From Hofstenia miamia (taxonomy: Eukaryota; Xenacoelomorpha; Acoela; Hofsteniidae): a stretch of DNA of 64,000 nucleotides. The notes beneath the pieces are model-generated. The model ran no database searches, had not been told where the DNA came from, and saw nothing but the letters and a program-made list of their open reading frames with translations. A program made the translations under genes and the position numbers. The stretch spans positions 1,411,036 to 1,475,035 of the forward strand of contig CABFPE010000019.1 of the NCBI GenBank assembly GCA_900660155.1. Direction: 5' to 3'. Of this stretch, positions 14,672 through 27,800 are shown one piece after another. Each line of letters starts with the position of its first letter. The stretch's first letter is position 1.

Positions 14672-15190
14672 AAAAACAATACACGTGTGTTGTGGAATTT
14701 ACTTATCAATCTCCCAATAATTGCAACAATAACTTACAACAATAGTGAACTTATTTGGTGGGCCCGCCGCCCCTTTTTAGCACTATTTCAATCCTTCTTG
14801 GCATACTGATTGCAAGCTGCAAACGGAAGATGCTGGAATCTGCATGCACGCGGTCAACTCCTCTCAATCGCGGGCAAGTTCAACAGATGAAAATTTGCGA
14901 TTGGCAAGCCACAGGTGCTTGAGAATTCTATCATGTCTGCTGCTTGTCATTTTCTTCCGTCTGGAATTCTTCTTCGAAGATCTCTTGCCCTTGACAAATC
15001 GTCTGATCATTGATTTGGTGACTTTCAATTTAGCAGCAAAGTAGACCTGACTGAATCCTTCATTTATTAGGGCATTAATGATGCTTTTTGATACTCACTG
15101 CGATCACGCTTTCTACCCATTAATAGCTATTTACTACAATAGCGAGCTGTTTTGTTGTTGGATCGAGTGTGTTAAGTAGACAAAAGTGAC
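14669..15190 (-). mobile_element. Tc1/mariner-like transposon relic
   Basis: Holds the N-terminal part of a Tc1-like transposase on the minus strand (separate entry) and its upstream leader to the N at 15191. Both sides carry (TA)n tracts preceded by a single N. The right side reads, on the minus strand, GTCACTTTTGTCTACTTAAC and could be one terminal repeat; no matching inverted copy is visible on the left. Only about a third of a transposase is present, so the copy is truncated or was broken at the assembly joins. Confidence 0.6.
14758..15120 (-). pseudogene. Tc1-like transposase fragment (N-terminal HTH)
   Basis: Read from 15120 downward, it starts MGRKRDRSEYQKA, shifts frame by one base near 15077, then continues INALINEGFSQVYFAAKLKV and TKSMIRRFVKGKRSSKK. 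This is the paired-like helix-turn-helix layout of Tc1 transposases (I..L...G.S...A..L.V....IRR), which binds the terminal repeats. It goes on RILKHLWLANRKFSSVELARD to an in-frame stop near 14874, and a further degraded frame runs to about 14758. The catalytic DDE half is absent. It is a dead copy. The family call rests on the HTH pattern and the basic linker. Confidence 0.65.
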
Positions 15191-15191
15191 N

Positions 15192-15207
15192 ATATATATA
15201 TATATAT
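15192..15207. repeat. Short (TA)n tract beside an N
   Basis: A TA run immediately after the single N at 15191, forming the other flank of the Tc1-like relic. Confidence 0.85.
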
Positions 15208-17209
15208 TGATTTTGCTCTGAAATTGGTTTGTCGTCATCGGGAATCTCTCATTTGCAGAAATTATTGGAATATTGTACAGTGCTGCTCCATCAGATGCAC
15301 CCGACAAATCGATTGCCCCTTGTGGACACCGATGAAATATTTCGTTTGAACAAAAAATCATGTTTTCAAATTTTGTACTCAAAGGTCTTCAGCAATCTTT
15401 TCAATACATTGAAATACGAAATTATTATATTTAATAGGATTTTCCTCATCGAGCGGCCCTGTTTTCCATGATGTTTTTTTGAGAAAATTGGCACACCGCA
15501 ACCCGTGATCCGGTAACAAAGATTGGAGTTTGCTTTCGAACAAGTCTTAAGTGAAATCATTCTTGAGATTCTTTTAAAAAGTTTAACCTGAATGTATACT
15601 TGAAGAATTTAAAAGATTTGAATTTGCTGTGAATTAGTTCCATTTTCATAAGTTCTATTCAGTTTATGATGAATGTTTAGTTACATAATTAATTAATTGT
15701 GTTAATAGAACACATATGATGGACTGATGTACATTTCTATTGTTTTTCTAAAAACGGTGTTCAAAGTTGAGAACTTGTGCAAAATCATGTTATTCTATAT
15801 TTCATTTTAATCATGATAAATATGTTTTGCTGATATAATTAAAGCATTCACTAAAACAGAAAAAATGAAAATTAATTATTTAACGTTTAATAGTCTGATT
15901 AGTCTGTCATCAAAATGAAGGTTATCTCACTATGGTTCTTAGCAGCTGATGTATAGAATGCATATGCATTCAAAAAGCATTACCTATGCTATTATCAACA
16001 AATGTTTTCTTTGTTAGCATTTTCAAATTATTTGATTTACCGAAATGACTGCGATGTGGAAACACAGAAAAAAATATTTTGGCCGCAATTTGGAAACTCC
16101 CTCAGTAGTTTCAATTTGAATTATAAAAGACTGAACAAATAAATTGATAATTCTAACTACTTTTTTCCATTTTAGCACCTAGCCTTTTATGATTCATGCC
16201 CTTTGTAGTTTTAAATTAATTCAATTAGTAATCGCCCAATTGTTTACATAACGCTGTTGATGGAAAGAAATACCTGATTTATCAAAGAGTGCAGGATAAT
16301 TAAGCTTTCCATCGCGAATGTGTCCTTTCTCCGCAATTGCCTTAAACCGAACTGGTTCCCTTTGGATTTGGGGTAGGGGTCCTTTGCTTTTAGCACTGCT
16401 GATAAGCTACTCAGCAAACACCCGAGGGATGCTTCTAATTTTTCATACAATTTCCATTTATCACTATTCAATAAAATTCAACATCACATATTTTCAAACT
16501 ATAAAATTTATTGATTTTCCCACAATTTTCCGCTTCGCTTTTATCAACATAATTTTTCCCAAATTGTTCGACTGCAGCAGTATTCCTTTTATTGCAATGC
16601 TGTAAAAACACATCATTGACATTTTAATTTTCTTTCTTTCTTATTTATATGTATATCAAAGGGAAACTGCAGTTAGTCAATGAAGATGATAAATATCAAG
16701 TGGCTTTTAATCTCCAAACTGCACGTGTGGACTTGAATTTAAATGTTTTCAAAAATATCTAAGCTTTGCTTGTCAACGTAACTGTTTTTCAGATGCATGT
16801 GGTATTTTTTTATATTTCAACTTGGGTTGGCCCTGAGCATAATCTTTCATTGTCATTTGGTATCAGACTGATATTTTGCGAAATTTATATTAATGAATCA
16901 CTATTTTATTGTATTGTAATTTATGTGTTCTTGCTCTTAGGCCTAAACTGTCAGCCGATTTGCAAAACTTCATTATCTAAATAGAATATATCAAACAACC
17001 ACACATTATACAATAGCAAAATGTAGCTATTTGGTCAAGTGATACTTGCCTTGAATGTTTCTGTGACATCCAAGTAAGTTTGGAAATTATGCCAGCTTAC
17101 TAACTGGATGTAATATAGTGTAGCGTTTGATTTTGTAGATCATTAGTAATTAGCTAGAGATGTTTGCTCGAATCATCCCCATTTATTTAATTGACTTTTT
17201 TATTTTTAG
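15208..17209. other. Non-coding DNA before the first visible host exon
   Basis: The stretch 15208-15560 is less AT-rich than its surroundings and has overlapping open frames on both strands, but none matches a family I know; it may be an old transposon. The rest is ordinary AT-rich DNA. It ends in a T-rich tract and AG at 17208-17209, the acceptor of the exon at 17210. Confidence 0.4.
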
Positions 17210-17266
17210 ATATCAAAGAAGCAGATCAGCACAAATTGTACTGTGATGAGACCGCCTTCAGTGAAT
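17210..17266 (+). CDS. Host gene, internal exon (first visible)
   Basis: The exon is 57 bases between a strong acceptor (a T-rich tract ending TTTTTAG) and a good donor (GTAAGA). Of the three frames, one has a stop. The frame that takes one base from an upstream exon reads IKEADQHKLYCDETAFSE and leaves one base, T. That base joins the GT starting the next exon at 43278 to make a Cys codon, and the downstream exon is open only in that frame. Being a multiple of three, the exon could be skipped without a frame change. The peptide is polar with no recognised domain. Main doubts are the short length and the 26-kb intron after it. Confidence 0.5.
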
Positions 17267-19468
17267 GTAAGACTTTTCTTCTATTAGTTGAATACTAGCT
17301 TGTAAACGTAGTTGTAAAAGTGACTTTTGAATTAAAAGTAACGAACTCACTTTAAAACCTGGACCCCAAAACTGAACTTCAAAATCACAGAGTAAAGAAG
17401 ACGGTTGAATGAATGTTCATTAACTGCTAAAGTCAGCTAAATTATAATATTTAGTTACTCGCGATGGAATTTGGGAGAAAATGTTATTTAGGATAAACTT
17501 TTGTTTAAAATTTATTTCCACATGAGATCATTAATCCTGATTATTCTTTGATTTATAAAGAGCATTTTTCCAAGCTACTGCTCTCCAAATTTGGGCTTCT
17601 ATGTATTTGCACCTGCCAGCTGTATCAATTTATTCCAGTGAAATTTGCAACTTTTTAATATCTTTAAATCATTGAAAATTGTCGCTTACACTTCTTAAAC
17701 TTTATCTCACATTTCTAGTGTATTTTTGCAGTTAACATTTAAATTATAATTTGAATATAGTTTGAATATGTTGATTTTATGGAGCTGCGGTCGCCCCTAG
17801 TTATATGTACACTATAAGTCATTAAAATGGAAAATTCCAACACTGGGCCTCTTTATTGACGCAGAAATATGTAAGTAATCATTATTTACATTTTGACTAC
17901 GTCTAAACAACAACTCTTCTTCAACGGCTGTCTTGTTCTCCTTCAAAGTGAAGATTATTGTTTTATAGTTGTTACATGAATTCTTATCGTTGACCACACG
18001 TTTTGATTTTCTGCTATTTTCCCAAGCTTTGTGACAGCCTATTAATAGAAATATTCCATTCATAAATGCAATTCTCAATAAATTGTTAGTAAAATTATTG
18101 CTTTGCGTTTGGAAACGTTTTGCTGACAGTTATTATATCAAAATGCTTTTAATTTGAGCGAGTGTGGGCACCATGATTTACGATTGGTGGAGGATCTTTC
18201 AATAATTTCATATAATTGAATGCAAGGTTGAATAATATTTCCAGCAAACCATTAAATTTTGTTACTTCGTGCTATAAATTTTCTTTAAGCTCTTTCTATG
18301 ACGTGTAGAGGTAACATTCGCAATTGTTAGACATGTGGTAAAGTTTATTATTTATGATTTCGAATATTTTAGCATTACATATAAGTTTTTTATATGAGTT
18401 TGGAAATGTTCAAATAAGAACCATTGATATAGTTGGAAAAAGGCCGAAAGTAAAATTAAGGGAATCCGTTGTTGTTAAATTTTAATTATATCATATGCAT
18501 ATAGAAAAATTCTTAAGCCTGTTTTTAGTAAAAATTTCATTTTAAACATGTTCTGCGTGGTTATTTTACGCCACTAATATACATCTTTCGTGAATTATTT
18601 TAATCCCTAGTCTCCGAATAACTTCCATAACAACATGCTTTCCATTAAATTAACGTAATTAAATCAATTTAATAAAGTTGATTTTACAATGTGATTTTCT
18701 GTATTTTTTCGATTAAACTTATTTTTCGATATAAATTTAAATTCTATGTCATCCTTGAAGCGCATTGGCAACTTTATTTTTCACGTCTGCAAGCGAAGCC
18801 TTATGATTTCAAAAGACAATTCTCTTTGTGGATTCTGTCGTTAACCCATTTCTCCATGCATTTTTCCATTCAATTATTTCGCTCGAATATTCATCGACTT
18901 CAATAGATTTTATGCCTATATATAAATCAGCACTATGGTTCTATGCTAATTATTTCAGTTTAGAATATCCTCTGGTTCAGGAATTAGATTTCTGATATTA
19001 AAATTTTCACACTAATCTTGGTCGTGGGCATCATAGTTATTTTCATGGTTGTATTTTCTGACTTAATACTACATTTAAATAACCCCTTAGATGATTTTTT
19101 CGTTATTAAAAGTGAAACTTCTTTACAAAAGGTAATTTAATTATATTGTGTTATAGAAATTCCATTTGTATCTATAATACAACATGTGATATTTGTTAAC
19201 GTGACAAACCATCACTGGGCATAGGAATTGCGGTTTAAATTACTTTTTAAGTAAATTGTGCATTTTAATTGCCGAGAAAATATAACTATAAAGCATTTCA
19301 AATTTCGCTGTTTTTACAACCACAGTAAAACAAGCAAGCTATCTGCAATTTGTAAAACAAATCTGATTCTGTTTGATCAGTTTACCAAACGCTTAATAAT
19401 AGATTCTGCATTCCTGCTAATTGATTTCCTTTAATGCACAAAACTGGATCCAAAATTTTGATTTTGAC

Positions 19469-19491
19469 ATATATATATATATATATATATA
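19469..19491. repeat. (TA)n microsatellite
   Basis: A pure TA run inside the predicted first intron. Confidence 0.9.
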
Positions 19492-22400
19492 GATTTCTTT
19501 AATGAAAAAATAGCTAATATACACCTGTGAAGTAATCAAAATAACTAGTTGTTCCAAGAAAATAACACTTGGATGTTGTTGGGTGGAAAGCTAAATTATT
19601 TGTCTAATTAACTAAGTTGCATTTGAATAATTTCAATATAAACAACGTGTTTATTTGAATGCAGTAGGTCTGAGGCGCTTATCAATATATTATTAAAATG
19701 TGTGTCTCCAGAAAACACACCATTTGACTTTTACTTCAGCGACAATAACTGAATTTCCCTTGTATCTTTAAAAATTTATTGTTCATTGTAAATAACTAAC
19801 TTTAATTTAACATAGACTTTGCAAGTAAACCACTCCTCTCTCAAAGTTTGAAATAAATGATAGCTTTTGTGGATGTTTCCATTTAACCTTTTCATATACA
19901 TTTTGTGATAAATAATTTACAAGACCTTGCTATAGAAATTCTCTCAGTACTAGTAATATATGTAAACATTTGAGAGAAAATATGTAGAGGATCATTACTA
20001 GCAATTTCATATCAAAAAGTAAACCATGTCGTCTGCCCCAATTGACAATTCGCAAAACTGAGCACGACTCAAAGTATTGGTGGGTGTGGCCCAAGCAGTG
20101 TTCACTGCAACGGTTGATTAAATTCTTAATACATCGCCAGTCATAAATCAATAAACTATTCAACTAGCTTGCCTCAATAGAACCATTTTTGCGCGGCATC
20201 CTTTAACACTTTGCATGAAGATAGCAAACATATAATATTTTGAAAATTACCGAAAATTATTATAACGTTAGAATTTGATTGGAAGTTTTGCTGGATATCA
20301 ATTCATTCCTTGACAACTGCTGCGTTGTTTCAGCTAACGTTATTTTGATGTTTGTATTCTTGTGAATGGCACATGAAAATGCTACAGCTCGCAGATGGCA
20401 CTTGTTTAACAGCAGCTGAAGAAATAGATGCGCATTAAATACAAATCAAATTAAGGAATTAATTTAGAGGGAAACTGTTTGGTTGCTTAAGTGTTACATG
20501 TACTCTTGTTTTTTCTCTAAAATATCTATTGAAAAATTCATTTGAATGTACAAAGGTGAAAATCGGAATTTATAGTTTAATAGCAAATATATAATTTTTA
20601 AAGATAATTTTCATGTTTATTTTTCTTGCGATTGAATCATGTGTGTAGGATATCGATCAAAAATTGACATTAGAACAGGGTCCTAGGTAAAGTGCGGTAC
20701 AGATCATTTAGTACACCCTAGACCACTTTTATGTTGTTCGATGAATTTCCAACAACATCATTCTAGTAAGCAACACTTCAACTCAGCAATATGAATGGTT
20801 ACTAACCTTATAATTATATGAATGTGTCTGCGGTTCGCCAAATATTGACAAGATTAATGGAAAAAATTGGACATTTACAATCGAATTTGCCCCTTTTCTT
20901 ATAAGTTTGCATTTCTTTTAGATAAATCCCGACTTGAATATGTACTAATTATTGGTTATAAAATTTCGGTAACCTCCATATCTCATGAACATCTATTTTG
21001 CTTCAGAGACGTTATTCCTCGCCCTATTAATAAAACTCATATATTACAATGCCAAAGCAGGGTTTTAACATTGTGAAGGCTGCGCCGCATGAGATAGGTT
21101 TAAGAAATAAATTTCTGACAAGTATGAATTGATTTTATGCGCAAATAGCCTTCAAGATGCGTTCACTGCTGAAATAAATCACACTAATTACTATCTTTGC
21201 CACACCTTCTTCTGATTAAAAACCGTTGAGTTCTTGACAATTATGGATTACAGGTATTTATCATACGTACAATGCTCTAAATTCTTGTTAAGCTTTAAAC
21301 ACCAATCTTACGCAATTAATTTCCCTCGTTTGGGAAATTCATTTTTATCTTCTTGCTCGCATGAATGCGTTTTGTTGGTTTTCCGTCAACCGGAAATCCC
21401 TGACATATGAGGGGTGTTAATTGTGATAAAGTCAGTAACGCAATTTCGTTTAATTAAGACTTTTTAAGTATTATGTTAAAATACAAAATATATCCTTACA
21501 GCTTTCAGTTGCATGACATATCAAATATAAATTTCAGGAGATTTTTATGTTTGAGTAAAGACTATGGAGAAAAGCGAAACGCCTTGTATTTCAATGCATA
21601 TTCACCAGTGTTAAATCAGGCCAGGATTTTTTAATCACTTAGTAATAATATATAACAGGCGCGGCTTTAAGATTTTTAAAACAAGGGGGGCACCATCCAA
21701 TTTTGTTTCAAGAAAACTAAAATGGAAATGTAAACAAAAATAACTCCAAGAGAAAACTTCATTGTAAAATGTAACCTTTAAATGTTCAAATTAATGCATT
21801 GCTCACCTTAAATTGTCGGATGAAACTTGCTTTTATAAAATCTTTTCCTCAGTGGGCGTTAGGATTAAAATAGGTTTAAATTAGGTCACGTTTGATAGTG
21901 GAGCAGGTCAGGTCTGAAGTCACACATAACATTGACATTTTTATTGTAAACATTAGGCTAATCTATGTAGATGTTGTCGGGAGAAACTGCATTCAATTTT
22001 CATCTGAACACACAAACAGTTATCGTCTGATGAGCACTTTGATTAACAGTCACTAATGCAAATATTTGTCAGAAAATGTCTTCTATTAAATAGCAACGAA
22101 ATTATTACTTAAATTCAATCATAGTGAGATGCAGCTATCAGTTTAAAAAACGATTGATTGGCAAACAAATTATCTATTAATCATTCGTTGATTTAGTATA
22201 GATACTTAACCGTTCGTTAACCATTATATTCTTTATTTAGTTCATAATCTTGTCGTCGATGACGATAATTACGATTAATCGTTAATCAATTAGTTTCTTA
22301 TAAGAATGCACGACGCATGTGAAAGACGTCAAGGTCCTGATCGTACCATGAATTTTTTCATATTCGTGAGATTCATCAGCACATAATATAGATTTTGTTG

Positions 22401-22784
22401 ATTATAGTGAGAATTTAGGTTGTGGGTGTTGGCAGTTGATGTTCGTAGGCATCTTATCACAGTAAAATCATTTTAAAGCGAGGTCGTGCTATTCAAAATT
22501 AATTGAATCATTCAACGTTTATATAGCGATAAACATCACCGGGGAGGCTGAGAATAACGTCTGGACAGGCACTTACATTAAACCTTATTGTTTACGAATT
22601 TCTATTTTGCGTGAGCCTGTTTATCGACTCCAATCGCTATTGTTTACTATAAAGTTTATGTCCAGATAGTTATTTCGGAGTTTGCTTCATCATTTGGGCG
22701 TAGCTTAAAGAATAAAATCGCCACCCTTCATTTCATATAGTGTGCTTTTAGCACTGGAATAATATCTGTTTTTCCTTTCCTGAC

Positions 22785-22802
22785 TATATATATATATATA
22801 TA
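22785..22802. repeat. (TA)n microsatellite
   Basis: A short pure TA run inside the predicted first intron. Confidence 0.85.
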
Positions 22803-24555
22803 ATTTTAACTTTGTATTCTACATAAACAGTAGTTCGAAGTTTCAGTTAGTTTAAATTAATGTTTGCATTCCAAGTATTGGTATTTGTAAGTGCATTTCA
22901 ATTTTCAAAATAGTATGAAGGCCTTTTAGAATTGTTAGAAAACGTCTAGCATAGCATATCTCACTTGAAAAAGGTGAGGATTTCTAAGAATTCTGTAAGC
23001 GCAGTTAGAAAAATGAGGAATTCTTAAAATTTCAATGACGTATTTTCCAAAATATTACAGAAATTTAATTAGTTTATTGATCACGGGATTTCGCAGACAT
23101 TGAAGAAAAGATATACGTCTATATGTGGGTCGGTAAGAAAGCAATTCGGAAGCAAATAGGCCATTCAGCATCTGCTTACACTGTTCAAAACGTTACACTA
23201 TGTGGAGCAATAGGCGCCGAGTAATTTAAATAGATTGCGGTTAAAGGAAATATCCGTTTTTTAATTGTATTGCTCCTCGAATTTAGATTTTACCATTAAT
23301 GCATATATTTTTAAATTATGGTTAAATCATTGCATTGGGTTTCTCAAAGTCCATTTTTTCATTTTACCCAACCCTTTCTGTATAGAATAACTCTAATTCA
23401 CTTTAGCTGTTGTGCTTAGCTATAGAGATTCAAACTGGCTTTCCAGTGAGGGTTTTTACAGTAGGGCCGATTAAGTAAAAAATTTATCGGTCATAATTAC
23501 CTGTTTCAAAAATCGTTGCATATCTAGACATCGGAATGGCATAAACTGTAATTTGTGTCGCAACTAAGCAAAATTATTTAAAATTTCATTTTTGTTAGAT
23601 TTTTTTCTATCCTTTTTAATAATTGATATCTCATTCCGATGATTCATCGTTTGAAGGGCAGGGCGGTGAACGTTTGTACTCATTTTCATGGCCAATACAT
23701 CTTGCAGCATACGTAGTTCATACGCGCACAGACCCACATGGATATTGACATGTGTTGGCTGGGTTTTGGCTATGTTAGTGTAGAAAATGGGAGAAAATTC
23801 AGTAAAACTTTTTTGCGATCACGTCGCAGCGCGCGTAGACCAACCCAAATGCAGTGAATCGAACTTATAAAAATATGTTCAAAAAGAAATTTTCATTTTT
23901 AGTGAATGTATTTTCATTAATTTGTTATATTATTCTAAAGTTGAATTATGGTATTCAATTTGGTAGTAATTGATTGTAAATTTCTAAGTTGTCCATATTA
24001 GTTTAGCAAACGGAAAATTTGAAGAAATGTTTAGTGAGTTTCATATAAATGCGCTCAAAATGGGCCGAATTTGTGTTAATTTAATAGGAAAGACCTAAGG
24101 TTTCCATGTCTGGATTTATCTTTGCCTCCATTTGACACTCATTCGCAATTATATATTAACCTATATTGAAACCAAATCTTCATCCTCATTGAAGTTTTGA
24201 TATTTTTTAATTTGACATTTAATTCAGCGTGTGCATCTTTTTAATAAGCTTGCATTTCAATTGTTTTGGTAAAGTTCAACATGATTATTGTAATCTCCAC
24301 AAAGCTCATCTCTTTTCTCTATGAAGAATAACCTTTGTATAGCGACATTACGTTTAAAGTAAAGTACTACCGAGTGAATAATTGAATTAATTGGTTATGT
24401 TCTTATCCTTTGTGGACACTAATATCTTAATTTAATCTTTTTTATGTAGATATTTTAAAAATTAGAAATATTTTCTTTAAAATTGTATTCCATTTTTGGA
24501 AGAAGTGAAATTCTAGAATTGAATTCATTTTTGTATTTCAACACATCTTACTGCT

Positions 24556-24821
24556 CAGAATGGGCCCGAGCCAAGCAAAGGGAGGACTGGGTCGTAAATT
24601 TAATAAGGTAAAATTTAACAAGCACGCCTTAAAATTTTTAAATTTTGCTTTTTTGTAATTTTGCATTCATTTTCATTTTTCTGGAAAATTCTAATAAACT
24701 AAGAGCCAAGAATAACATTAATGTGTTGAAGACGAATTTTAAATAATTCTACTGCCCTGAAATTATATTTTTCGGGCTATCATGGTCATGACCTCAAACA
24801 ATTGGCCCGTACCCATCTCTA
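24556..24821. mobile_element. hAT-like MITE, old
   Basis: The left end reads CAGAATGGGCCCGAGCC. The right end, on the minus strand, reads TAGAGATGGGTACGGGCC, an imperfect terminal inverted repeat of hAT type (YARNG start). The flanking octamers TTACTGCT and ATCCAGCT agree at five of eight positions, fitting a worn 8-bp target-site duplication. No coding capacity. The imperfect ends suggest an old copy. Confidence 0.5.
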
Positions 24822-24880
24822 ATCCAGCTCATATTTTATTATGCTACCTCAATTCCTGTTCAATTGCATTCACAGAAGCA

Positions 24881-24899
24881 ATATATATATATATATATA
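24881..24899. repeat. (TA)n microsatellite
   Basis: A short pure TA run 60 bases after the right end of the hAT-like MITE. Confidence 0.85.
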
Positions 24900-27800
24900 A
24901 TAGATGTAATTAGTATATCAATGCAAAGAACAATTTCGAGAATTTTGGTTCGAAATTCCAGGAATAATTTCGAAAATATTTGTCTGAAATTCAAGAAATA
25001 GCTGTTGGAAATTGAAGGAATAATTTATTCGAAAAACCGTAGCTTTATCGTTCCCAGCGAACGAGGTCGAAATCTTCTTTCTTTTTAATGAGGATGAGGT
25101 AGTCGCGGCGCTTAATGGGTCTACGTTAATTTTCACTGTAATTTATTCTTAAATGTTATCCCAAAATGCTGTCAAATAGGGAATTCAAAGTACTAGTAAA
25201 TTAGTTTTTCTTTAACAAACTTTTTACCAAGAATCATTAGTTTTCCTGCTGCCTCATTATTTTTTGTCATTATAATACTCGACCATTTTCCTAAAAACAT
25301 TATTTGGAGATATTAATACTTGAGATTAGCTAATATTTCCGGAATTTCTGACGTTATTAAAATCACATTCAAATTAATAATTTACATTAAAATGACGTCA
25401 TTCATCCAAATTTTATCAATAGTTTGCATATTTTTTCCTAAAACTTTAAGCGTTTGAAAAATGAATATTGACTTGCTTCTCATTTCTAATTTTTCTCCAC
25501 ATTTTTTAAATAATTCTCTGCAAGCCTAGTAGGAATTTTGAAAATCCTTGGAAGGTATTGGTACGTCTATGGGTAAATGTGTCCCCCCACTTTCTTTATG
25601 ATGAAGATATAGAATGCAAATTTTTGAGTATGGGAAAGAATCTGATTTCTTGAAAACATTAAAATTTTCGCCATCCTTGTTGTTGAAATCATAATGCTGC
25701 ATAAAGTGCTTTGGGAACCCCACTACCCTCAATTGTTTTATTTGTGTAGGCGGACCCTCCAAGTCTCCTTCAAGAGGTGTCATGGGCAAAGCAAGAGGTA
25801 ATGGCGTTTTCACGACCTAATAAAACCTCAAACCTTCCAAATTTGTTTACCATTTTCTAAAATTTATTTTTTAATAGACCTTCTCCCTTAGAAAATTGAG
25901 TTTAAGTTTCCATTAAAAATATATTTGGAAAGTTGAGATTTGGAAAGGTGAAAAAAGTCGACATTACAGAGTTTTATGAAGCCATCACAGATTGTAAAAA
26001 AATACCTGGATTACTTTGGGACGAAATCAACAGCGAAAAAGCAAGCAAATGTAATACTTATTGCTTTTTTAGTTTGTGAAAGTATTCCTTATTTCCATCT
26101 AGACAGAGATAACGATCGAATATCGAAAATTGAAATACACACTTTGTTAGCTTTGATAAACAAATGAAGCTGTAGAAATAAGAGTTTATCTTAAAATTAC
26201 TTAGTTGTGAATCTTTAGAAGTGTGCTGTAAATTTGAAATTATCTTTTTCAAATGGATGGATTCCTATTAACCGTTTCCTAACTACTCACTAACTGTGAA
26301 ATCAACAATTTTACACTCGCTGAATCCAAATAACTTGTCATCGGCTAACAATTACTCCTCTATTCCCATCAGATCCCTCTTTTATCATTTGGAAATGAGG
26401 CACAAATAAATTGAAGATATTGTGTGTAGGACCGGAATACCATCGTGTTAAAACCTTGCCGCACATGAAAACTACATTACTTTTATATTTGGCTAAATAA
26501 ACATTTGGCAAGTTGATCAGTCGGCAAAACAAGTTTACAAATTGTTTTTTAGAATTAAGTGAATGCGAAACCTGTGTATTTGAATGGGACCAACTCCTTG
26601 TGGGACATCTTTCGATGAAAGAGAGAATAATCGTCACATGTGAACCGACCAATTTTTGCGTTTTGTAATTAACAATCTAGTTTAATCTTAGTAATTGTGC
26701 AAAGCATTAGCTGGCATTTATTAAGATTATTTGTAATAATTGTGTAGTTATGCAGTTAATAATTGCTACAAGCAGTAGATATCAAAACGATAGACGTGTA
26801 TTGTTAGGAATCCGGTTTTTCCTAGCCGTTAGGTCGAAAAGACAGTATTTACACAAAGTTTTGTAAAATATTATTGTTCCACCTTCGATAAACTGTACTT
26901 ATCAACTTAAGTTTAGAAATTAAACTTTTGCTTTGTCGTAAATGTATTTATAATTACTAAGATGTATAATTATGCGATAATTTTCCAAAAATGTGTTACG
27001 GCCTCCAGGTAATATTAGTTCACTCTCCGGTTAGACCGGCGATCTGGCACTAATTACGACGGGCTGCTAAAGTTTAGTGAATTATGTGACATCTGCATTG
27101 TGTATAATTCTACGACCAGTTGGTTATCGTAATTAATTTTGTCTCCCTAGAGCTTTTTTATTAATACATAAGTCATGGGTCGAAAACGTTGAAAGCATCG
27201 CGTTGCTAAAGAACACATTAACGACCTTTTTCTCAACCAATTACTCAAACGCCTCGTCACATGTTACCCTTTACAATTGCTTTTGTTCTCTATACATTTT
27301 TCTTAATTATTTTTGGATGGAAAACAATTTAAGCTTAAATTAATTCGGAGTTCTAATTGGGGCAAACTTTAATTTTTTAAATTTCAGTTTTGAATATCTA
27401 TTTGCAAAATGTGGGTTTTACTTAATTTTCTTGTAGAGAAGGGTGTATAAAGGCCTGAATACATACTATTTTGCCCCTAACCTGTACTTGAATTATTTGC
27501 TTCAATGGCCTTCATAATATATAATTGTCTATCATTCCTCGAAGCAGTTCAAAGACTGTCATATACAACCAGGAGCATGTGAAGAGGGAGTTAAGGGGAT
27601 TTTAGTGCCCCATAGGTTTGAGTCCCAAGAAATTTATGCATTTGTGCACTCCTGTATCCAACCCACCTCCAGTTTCTTCGTGTCGGCCCAAGCCAACTTA
27701 CAAATCAGCCAACCTACCGGTCCTACCCAAACTTTATTAAATTGTGTTTTTATAATAATGTATAAGTTTTAATGGTTCTCAAAAAAACGCTTTCTTAAAC

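Noticed and set aside
21656-21700. hAT-like end form CAGGCGCGGCTTTAAG with a GGGGGGCACC run
   Set aside because: No matching inverted end or target duplication found, so boundaries cannot be given.
25526-25813. 95-codon minus-strand open frame, Pro-rich start
   Set aside because: Slightly protein-like, but no motif, splice sites or element ends that I can name.
26338-26652. 104-codon minus-strand open frame
   Set aside because: No family motif; composition and length are within what AT-rich DNA can give by chance.
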